A DNA stretch of 64,000 nucleotides from Bacteroidales bacterium (lineage in GTDB: Bacteria > Bacteroidota > Bacteroidia > Bacteroidales > P3). Below, in pieces: positions 58,643 through 64,000 of this stretch. The stretch spans positions 124,001 through 188,000 of the forward strand of contig JAFVBB010000018.1 of assembly GCA_017480225.1 (NCBI GenBank), written 5' to 3'. Made by a program: the position numbers and the translations under genes. Below the pieces are notes generated by a model. That model was not told the DNA's origin. It made no database searches and saw only the letters and a program-made list of their open reading frames with translations. The stretch's first letter is position 1; each line of letters opens with the position of its first letter.

Positions 58643-59538
58643 GGCAATTCCTGGTCATACTGGGCTTGACGGCCTTGGTGTGGCTGGGTGTGTCGATGTC
58701 TGAGGAACGCGACTGCAATTATGCGGTGAAAGTGCGGATAACAGGCTACGACACTGTGCGCTATGCCATAGTCGAGGCAGACAGCGCACTGCTCGTCAAC
58801 GCCAGGCTCACTGGCTTTAACGCTATGTTGAACAGCCTTTTCCGCAGGCACCCTGCCGTGGATGTCGAAATGGCCGACAACCACCATGCCGTGGCGGTGG
58901 CTGATATTGAGGGCTTGCTCCGCCGAAGCATATCAGGAGCCACCAGAGTCGACTGCATCACCGACTCGTTGCGTTTTCGCCTCGACGAGCGTGCCAGCCG
59001 TGTGTTCGAGCCTTTGATTGACCGTGTGCAGTTCTCTTTCTCCGGCCAGCATGGCCTGTACGGCGAGCCAACCATAGCACCCCATACGGTGACACTATAC
59101 GGTCCGCGCAGTGTGCTCGACAGCATCGAGTCCCTGCATGTGGCCGAGGCCAGCATCGAAGGCATTGACAAGAGCGGTGACTACAGACTTCCTCTGGAAC
59201 CTGTGTGGAACACTTGCCCCGATGTGCACCCCTCATGCCGCGAAGTGACCGTCAGTGTGCCTGTCGAGGCCTATGTGGAATGCGAGTACCGTGTACCGGT
59301 AAGTGTAAGCGGGGTTGACAGCGCGGTCGACGTGATGCTATATCCAGAGTTTGCCACAGTGAGGGCATGGGTGGCGCAACGCGACCTGGGCGGCAGCCCT
59401 GATTTCAGGGTGAGCGTGGATTACGGCGAGATACTGGCTGGCAAGGAGTATGTTGAGGCCAGGATTGAGCAGTTCCCCTCGCATGTGAGGCTGAGGAGTG
59501 TTGAGCCAGCCATGATTAACTGTGTGATACTGCAATGA
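58639..59538 (+). CDS. YbbR-like repeat protein
   Basis: 299 residues from a GTG at 58639. One N-terminal membrane helix, then two or three YbbR-like repeats (ITGYDTVRYAIVEADSALL, PHTVTLYGPRSVLDSIESL, VEAYVECEYRVPVSVSG). In Firmicutes such proteins (CdaR) tune cyclic-di-AMP synthesis, but no cdaA is next to it here, so the role is open. The order yajC-ybbR-coaE is a recurring Bacteroidetes set. Confidence 0.85.
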   Translation: MRQFLVILGLTALVWLGVSMSEERDCNYAVKVRITGYDTVRYAIVEADSALLVNARLTGFNAMLNSLFRRHPAVDVEMADNHHAVAVADIEGLLRRSISGATRVDCITDSLRFRLDERASRVFEPLIDRVQFSFSGQHGLYGEPTIAPHTVTLYGPRSVLDSIESLHVAEASIEGIDKSGDYRLPLEPVWNTCPDVHPSCREVTVSVPVEAYVECEYRVPVSVSGVDSAVDVMLYPEFATVRAWVAQRDLGGSPDFRVSVDYGEILAGKEYVEARIEQFPSHVRLRSVEPAMINCVILQ

Positions 59539-60116
59539 GGCGAGTTGGCATTACCGGGGGTATGGGTTGCGGAAAAAGCACCGTTGTGGCAGAGTTCCGA
59601 AGCCTGGGTGTGCCGTGTTTTGTGGCCGACCGGGTGGCTGCGGCCTATTATGACGACCCGGCATTCAAGGCCTCTCTCCGCGCCCTGTTAGGCGACGCGG
59701 TGTTCATGGCGGACGGCAGCGTCGACAAACGGCGCGTGGCCTCCATTGTTTTTTCTGACGGCGACATGCTGCGCCGGCTCAACCAACTGGTGCATCCCCG
59801 AGTGATGGCCGACTTCAACCAGTTCTGCCGCAACCATTCACGGCACGATTACGTGCTTTTCGAGAGTGCCATACTTTATGACCACGGCCTCGACCGGATG
59901 ATGGACAGCGTGGTCTGTGTTTACCTCGACCTTGAGGAGAGGCTGCGCCGCCTCGCACTGCGCGACGGGGTGGGGGAGAGGCAACTAATGGCCCGCATCG
60001 CCAACCAGTTGCCTGCCGATGAGGTGATGATGAAAGCCGACTATGTGGTGCTGAACTATGAGGGCAACCCGCGGCGCAGGCAAGTTGAATACATTGACAA
60101 ACAGTTACGAAGATGA
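59535..60116 (+). CDS. coaE: Dephospho-CoA kinase
   Basis: 193-residue P-loop kinase for the last step of coenzyme A synthesis. GGMGCGKSTVVAEFRSLG (Walker A, residues 7-15), VADRVAAAYY, LVHPRVMADF, and the lid ALRDGVGERQLMARIANQL. Overlaps its neighbours by four bases on both sides. Confidence 0.96.
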   Translation: MRRVGITGGMGCGKSTVVAEFRSLGVPCFVADRVAAAYYDDPAFKASLRALLGDAVFMADGSVDKRRVASIVFSDGDMLRRLNQLVHPRVMADFNQFCRNHSRHDYVLFESAILYDHGLDRMMDSVVCVYLDLEERLRRLALRDGVGERQLMARIANQLPADEVMMKADYVVLNYEGNPRRRQVEYIDKQLRR

Positions 60117-62380
60117 GAAGACACATTCTCGCGGCATCGCTTGCCGCATTGCTTGCCACCACCCTGGGCGGCAGCCTGCACGCCCAGCGTTTCGACGCCA
60201 GGGGCTTGACGTTCCAGAATGCCGAGACGCGCTGGATTGATTCGGTGATGGAGCGAATGTCGCTTGAGGAGCGCATCGCGCAGCTGATGGTGGTGCGTGT
60301 GCCGCTCGACATGACCGACAGCCAGACCGAGGAGTTCTCGCGCCGCATGAACGGCTACGGCGTGGGTGGGGTGTGCTTCTTCGTGGGCACGGCCGAGAGG
60401 CAGGTGGTGCAGACGCGACGCCTGCAAGCCGACGCCAAACTGCCCCTGCTGGTGACCATCGACGGCGAGTGGGGTCTTGGTATGCGTCTGAAAGACTGCT
60501 TCTCTTTCCCCAGGAACGCCAGGTTCGGACTGCTGCCGCGCGAGGCCGACACCATAGTGCGCCGCATGGGCGAGGAGATTGGCCGCCAGTGCCGCGATAT
60601 GGGCATTCACATCAACTTTGCCCCGGTGGTAGACATTAATTCCAACCCCAAGAACCCAGTCATCGGCACTCGCTCCTTCGGCACTGACCGCGAGCGCGTG
60701 AGCCAGCTGGGCATACAGTACATGCTTGGCCAGCAGAGCCAGGGCGTTATGGCGGTGGCCAAGCACTTTCCGGGCCACGGCGACACCGACGCCGACAGCC
60801 ACCTGGAACTGCCTGTCATCAACCACACTATGGCCTACATCGACACTATCGACACCTACCCCTTCAAGCGCCTTGTCGAGGCCGGTGTGGGCGGCGTGAT
60901 GGTGGCACACCTGCAGGTGAACGCCTACGACCGTGAGCGCCCGTCGTCGTTAAGCCCCGTCATTGTGAACGGACTGCTGCGTCGCGAACTGGGCTTCGAC
61001 GGATTGGTGATAACCGACGGCATAGACATGAAGGGAGTCACCAACTCCTACAAGGACGGCAACGCCGAGCTGATGGCACTGCTGGCCGGCAACGACATCA
61101 TTCTGCTGCCGCCCGACGTGCCCAAGTCAATCGAGGTGATAAAGAAGGCCGCCCAGCACACCGACAGCGTGCGCCGCATGGTCGACTACCACTGCCGCCG
61201 TGTGCTCCAGGCCAAGTACAGGCTTGTGCTGCCACGTGTGGGCGAGGAGATACACGTGCCCGGCGCCGAGCACGAGGCTGTTTGCCGACAGATTGTCACC
61301 GACCTCAACTTCAGCGTCGACCACACCGTCGACAGCCTTGCGCGGGCTGCAATAGATGCCGGTGCCACCCCTGGCTGCCAGGTGGTGGTGATGCACCGCG
61401 GACGCGTGGTGATGGATCGCGCCTACGGCCGCCAGACCTACGACCAGGGCTCGCCAGCCATTGACGGACAGACGCTCTACGACCTGGCTTCGTTGACCAA
61501 AGTGGCTTCCACCACGCTTGCCATTATGAAACTGGTCGACGAAGGCCGCATCAGCGTGAAGGATCCGCTGGGCAAGTACCTGCCCTACCTCGACAGCACC
61601 GACAAGGCCTCGCTCACCATCGAGCAGGTGATGAGCCACCAGGCCGGGTTCCGCGCCTCATGCCCCTTCTGGATGAGCAGCGACAACCGCGACACCATCC
61701 TCTCGCTCGTGGCGGCGAGCAAGCTCAACGCCAAGGCAGAATACCTCTACAGCGACCTGGGCTTCATGCTGTTGGGTGACCTCGTGAACCGCGTGTGCGG
61801 CAAGCCTATGGAGGAGTATGTTGCCGAGCACTTCTACCGTCCCATGGGCTTGACGCGCACTCTGTTCCGTCCGCTGGCGGGCGGCGTGGTAGACAAGGCC
61901 GACATCGCCCCGACCGAGCTTGACACCCTTCGCGGCCTAATCCACGGCGAGGTGCACGACCCCAACGCCTACGCCATGGGCGGCGTGAGCGGCCATGCAG
62001 GCCTCTTCTCCAACGCCCGGGAGGTGGCCTTGATATTCCAGATGCTGCTCAACGGCGGCGAGCTTGACGGCAGGCGCTACCTCTCGTCGGCCGTGGTCAG
62101 CGAGTTCACGTCGCGCCACTTCACCGGCAACCGCCGTGCCCTCGGTTTCGACAAGCCCCTGCTGGGCGGCGGCTCCAACGGCCCCTGCTCCAGCATGGCC
62201 TCGCAGGCCAGCTTCGGCCACACAGGCTTCACCGGCACCATGGTCTGGGCCGACCCGCAGACCGACCTCGTCTACGTCTTCCTCTCCAACCGTGTGCACC
62301 CCTCGGCCACACCCAACAAACTTGTGCAGATGAACACCCGCACCGACATTCAGTCGGCAATCTACAAACTGATAAAGTAA
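60113..62380 (+). CDS. GH3 beta-N-acetylhexosaminidase fused to serine beta-lactamase-fold domain
   Basis: 755 residues, with a signal peptide ending GSLHAQ. Residues 40-390 are a NagZ-like GH3 barrel: AKHFPGHGDTDADSHLELP near 217 and FDGLVITDGIDMKGV with the Asp nucleophile near 300. Residues 400-750 are a class C beta-lactamase/DD-peptidase fold: SLTK (Ser-x-x-Lys) near 460, YSD near 545, and HTG near 702. The fusion is known in Bacteroidetes and probably both trims GlcNAc-containing muropeptides and cuts a peptide or ester bond on the same wall fragments. No link to resistance can be claimed from sequence. Confidence 0.92.
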   Translation: MRRHILAASLAALLATTLGGSLHAQRFDARGLTFQNAETRWIDSVMERMSLEERIAQLMVVRVPLDMTDSQTEEFSRRMNGYGVGGVCFFVGTAERQVVQTRRLQADAKLPLLVTIDGEWGLGMRLKDCFSFPRNARFGLLPREADTIVRRMGEEIGRQCRDMGIHINFAPVVDINSNPKNPVIGTRSFGTDRERVSQLGIQYMLGQQSQGVMAVAKHFPGHGDTDADSHLELPVINHTMAYIDTIDTYPFKRLVEAGVGGVMVAHLQVNAYDRERPSSLSPVIVNGLLRRELGFDGLVITDGIDMKGVTNSYKDGNAELMALLAGNDIILLPPDVPKSIEVIKKAAQHTDSVRRMVDYHCRRVLQAKYRLVLPRVGEEIHVPGAEHEAVCRQIVTDLNFSVDHTVDSLARAAIDAGATPGCQVVVMHRGRVVMDRAYGRQTYDQGSPAIDGQTLYDLASLTKVASTTLAIMKLVDEGRISVKDPLGKYLPYLDSTDKASLTIEQVMSHQAGFRASCPFWMSSDNRDTILSLVAASKLNAKAEYLYSDLGFMLLGDLVNRVCGKPMEEYVAEHFYRPMGLTRTLFRPLAGGVVDKADIAPTELDTLRGLIHGEVHDPNAYAMGGVSGHAGLFSNAREVALIFQMLLNGGELDGRRYLSSAVVSEFTSRHFTGNRRALGFDKPLLGGGSNGPCSSMASQASFGHTGFTGTMVWADPQTDLVYVFLSNRVHPSATPNKLVQMNTRTDIQSAIYKLIK

Positions 62381-62389
62381 TAACGCAAC

Positions 62390-63211
62390 ATGGGCACATT
62401 CACCAAAATACTTTTCGCCGGGCTGGGCTGGGCTGTGGGAGGCCCCATCGGTGCCCTGCTGGGCTACTGGCTGGGCAAGGCCATATCGTCTGACGACAAA
62501 AAGATCGGCGCAGGCAGCTCGTTCACCTCCGGCGGCTCAACCACACATCGCGGCCCCTACCGCAACACAGGCACCCAGCAGGACGTCAACGTGGCGCTCA
62601 TGGTGCTCATCGCGGCAGTGATGAAGGTCGACGGCCAGGTGAAGCGCAGCGAGCTCGACTACGTGAAGCGCTTCCTGCTGCAGAACTACGGCGAGGAGCA
62701 TGGCAAGGAGATGCTCAAAGTGCTGCAGCACATGGTTGAGCAGGACATACCCATCGACCAGGTGTGCGCCCAGATTAAGGTCAACACCGACTACAGCACG
62801 CGCTACCACATGGTCGACTTCCTCTTCGGCATTGGCGGCGCCGACGGCGAGTTCCACCCCAGCGAGATAAACATGCTGCGCCTCATTGCGCAGTACCTCG
62901 GCATTTCATCGACCGACTACATGTCGGTCTTCGAGCGCCACGTTGGCCACGGCGACGCGGGCTACAGCGGCGGCAGCCGCCAGGGCTCCTCCTCAGGCAG
63001 TTACAGCAAGGATCCCTACCGCGTGCTTGGCATAGACAGCTCGGCTACCGACGACGAGGTGCGCAAGGCCTATCGCCGCATGGCCATGAAGTACCACCCC
63101 GACAAGGTGGCCGGCATGAGCGAGGAGATACAGCGCAACGCCGCCGAGCAAATGAAGGAGATCAACCAGGCCTACGAGGTCATCAAGCAGCGCCGAGGCA
63201 GCATGAAATAA
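62390..63211 (+). CDS. TerB/DnaJ-domain co-chaperone (DjlA-like)
   Basis: 273 residues. A Gly-rich N-terminal hydrophobic segment (LGWAVGGPIGALLGYWLGKA) looks like a dimerising membrane helix as in DjlA, followed by a TerB-type helical domain (MVLIAAVMKVDGQVKRSELDY, GADGEFHPSEINML) and a C-terminal J domain with the HPD motif (MKYHPDKVAG near 237). It would stimulate DnaK at the inner membrane. Last gene of the leuS run, 9 bp after the GH3 gene. Confidence 0.92.
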   Translation: MGTFTKILFAGLGWAVGGPIGALLGYWLGKAISSDDKKIGAGSSFTSGGSTTHRGPYRNTGTQQDVNVALMVLIAAVMKVDGQVKRSELDYVKRFLLQNYGEEHGKEMLKVLQHMVEQDIPIDQVCAQIKVNTDYSTRYHMVDFLFGIGGADGEFHPSEINMLRLIAQYLGISSTDYMSVFERHVGHGDAGYSGGSRQGSSSGSYSKDPYRVLGIDSSATDDEVRKAYRRMAMKYHPDKVAGMSEEIQRNAAEQMKEINQAYEVIKQRRGSMK

Positions 63212-63317
63212 CCCCCGGCAACTGCTTTGTTATGGGCTGTGATACAGTTAATTATAAAAATACAATACTGTATCTATCTGAAAATCAACCTGCCGAGGTG
63301 ATGACTCCGTGTCAAGG

Positions 63318-63420
63318 CCGTCTGTTCTTCGATTGTTCTCCGATTGTTCTCCGATTGTTCTTCGATTTAATATCGTAGAACAATCGTAGAACAATCGGAG
63401 AACAATCGTAAAACAAGCGT
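63318..63420. repeat. 103-bp palindromic repeat, copy 5 (most diverged)
   Basis: The left arm fits the consensus exactly; the right arm has six changes (GTAG in place of GAAG units, and an altered end ACAAGCGT). Centre TTAAT. It is in the 345-bp gap between the DnaJ-like gene and the TonB receptor; nothing else is seen in 63212-63317. Confidence 0.92.
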
Positions 63421-63473
63421 CTTTGGCTTTGTCGTGGAGTGATGTCGGGCGGCGCGATGTCGTTTTTTTTTCG

Positions 63474-63481
63474 TAACTTTG
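63474..63481 (+). promoter_or_regulatory. Putative TonB-receptor promoter
   Basis: TAACTTTG preceded by a T9 run, about 76 bp before the first possible ATG (63557). Confidence 0.5.
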
Positions 63482-63556
63482 CGCAGGCTTCGCGGCCTGT
63501 GGCTGTGCTGTGTAATGACTGGCAATCAGCCGTGCAGGCGTGTGGCTGTTGTGATT

Positions 63557-64000
63557 ATGACTGGCAAACGGTGCAATATGCGGCTTGCGTCTGCCCGTGC
63601 GGGCGCGTCCGGAGTGGCCCTGTGGGTCGCGCTGGCGCTGTTTTTGTACGCGGCTTTTCCGGCCTCCGCGCAGGACACCGTGCGTGTGCTCGACGAGGTG
63701 GAGGTGAGCGGCCAGCCCGCGCCACCCACGCTGCGCACGGCCGCTCCCACGCAGGTGGTCGACGCCGCACGTCTGCGCGAGCAGGGTGCCGTGCAGCTGA
63801 GCGACGCCGTGCAGCGCATGGCAGGGGTGACGCTGAAAGACTATGGCGGGGTGGGCGGCATGAAGACTGTCTCGGCTCGCGGGCTGGGCAGCCAGTTCAG
63901 CACAATCACCATCGACGGCGTGGCGGTGAACGACGCGCAGAACGGGCAGGTCGACCTGGGCCGCTACATGCTGGGCAACGCGGCCTACGTCAGCCTCAGC
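63557..64000 (+). CDS. TonB-dependent outer-membrane receptor (3' end outside window)
   Basis: 148 codons visible. A long signal sequence ends PASAQD, then the TonB box region and plug domain: LDEVEVSGQ, LREQGAVQLSDAVQRMAGVTL, then YGGVGGMKTVSARGLGSQFS and TIDGVAVNDAQNGQVDLGRY. There is no N-terminal carboxypeptidase-like domain, so it is not a SusC-type starch receptor; vitamin B12-, iron- or metal-type receptors are more likely. A second ATG at 63578 is possible. No cobalamin riboswitch is visible in the 136 bp between palindrome copy 5 and the start. Confidence 0.9.
   Translation, partial: MTGKRCNMRLASARAGASGVALWVALALFLYAAFPASAQDTVRVLDEVEVSGQPAPPTLRTAAPTQVVDAARLREQGAVQLSDAVQRMAGVTLKDYGGVGGMKTVSARGLGSQFSTITIDGVAVNDAQNGQVDLGRYMLGNAAYVSLS

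Noticed and set aside
63421..63556. Cobalamin riboswitch before the TonB receptor
   Set aside because: The stretch is only 136 bp and lacks a recognisable B12-box; only a TAACTTTG promoter box is seen.

Overview
The window is a GC-rich bacterial chromosome segment from the order Bacteroidales (a Muribaculaceae- or Prevotellaceae-like gut or oral anaerobe is my best guess). Support comes from promoters of the Bacteroidetes type (TTTG, about 19 bp, TAnnTTTG), a PorT homologue, a long SecA of about 1,100 residues with a C-terminal SEC-C zinc motif, a long NusB of about 330 residues, a Bacteroidetes-type LeuRS, GH3/serine-hydrolase and NapH/NapG-like fusions, and many SPII lipoproteins. Shine-Dalgarno sites are weak or absent and leaders are A/T-rich.

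Layout. 0-11 kb: clpB (cut by the left edge), a FAD-dependent dehydrogenase, free methionine-R-sulfoxide reductase, secA, and a leftward operon ridA - acyl-CoA dehydrogenase - etfB - etfA. 11.7-24.3 kb: an OmpA-like envelope protein, a giant alpha-2-macroglobulin, an Upf1-like helicase, then a rightward run of coiled-coil lipoprotein, asparaginase, PorT and RsmG. 24.3-31 kb: a compact leftward operon guaB - three SurA/parvulin-type chaperones - MoxR ATPase. 31.4-44 kb: an AT-richer accessory region made of broken genes, duplicated membrane proteins and duplicated promoters, anchored on a transketolase C-terminal-subunit gene whose 5' end is present four times. 44.2-48.9 kb: a leftward operon of a hemerythrin-LuxR regulator, a NapH-NapG-like Fe-S fusion, a Tat-signal aldo/keto reductase-ferredoxin lipoprotein, tatA and tatC. 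48.9-53.5 kb: cstA, an FKBP lipoprotein, a polyprenyl-phosphate sugar transferase and a lipoprotein. 54-63 kb: a rightward housekeeping string leuS - nusB - DUF1573 - yajC - ybbR - coaE - GH3/beta-lactamase-fold enzyme - TerB/DnaJ, then the start of a TonB-dependent receptor.

Four non-coding or structural patterns stand out. (1) Five copies of an exactly 103-bp, almost perfect palindrome whose arms are built from 11-bp units (GATTGTTCTTC/GATTGTTCTCC), all intergenic, spaced 12.6-19.3 kb apart. (2) Four direct repeats of the transketolase 5' end bracketing three cargo blocks, which looks like stepwise accretion at one gene. (3) Three copies of a divergent promoter module in the same island, each with a leftward promoter and a leader of about 250 nt. 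(4) A hairpin element with a 36-bp identical core upstream of two unrelated promoters 42 kb apart.

The redox-regulator/Fe-S/Tat operon at 44.2-48.9 kb is the most coherent protein-level system: a putative NO- or oxygen-sensing regulator next to two Fe-S proteins carrying Tat-type signals and the Tat translocase itself. No rRNA, tRNA, CRISPR array, intact insertion sequence or integrase was recognised.
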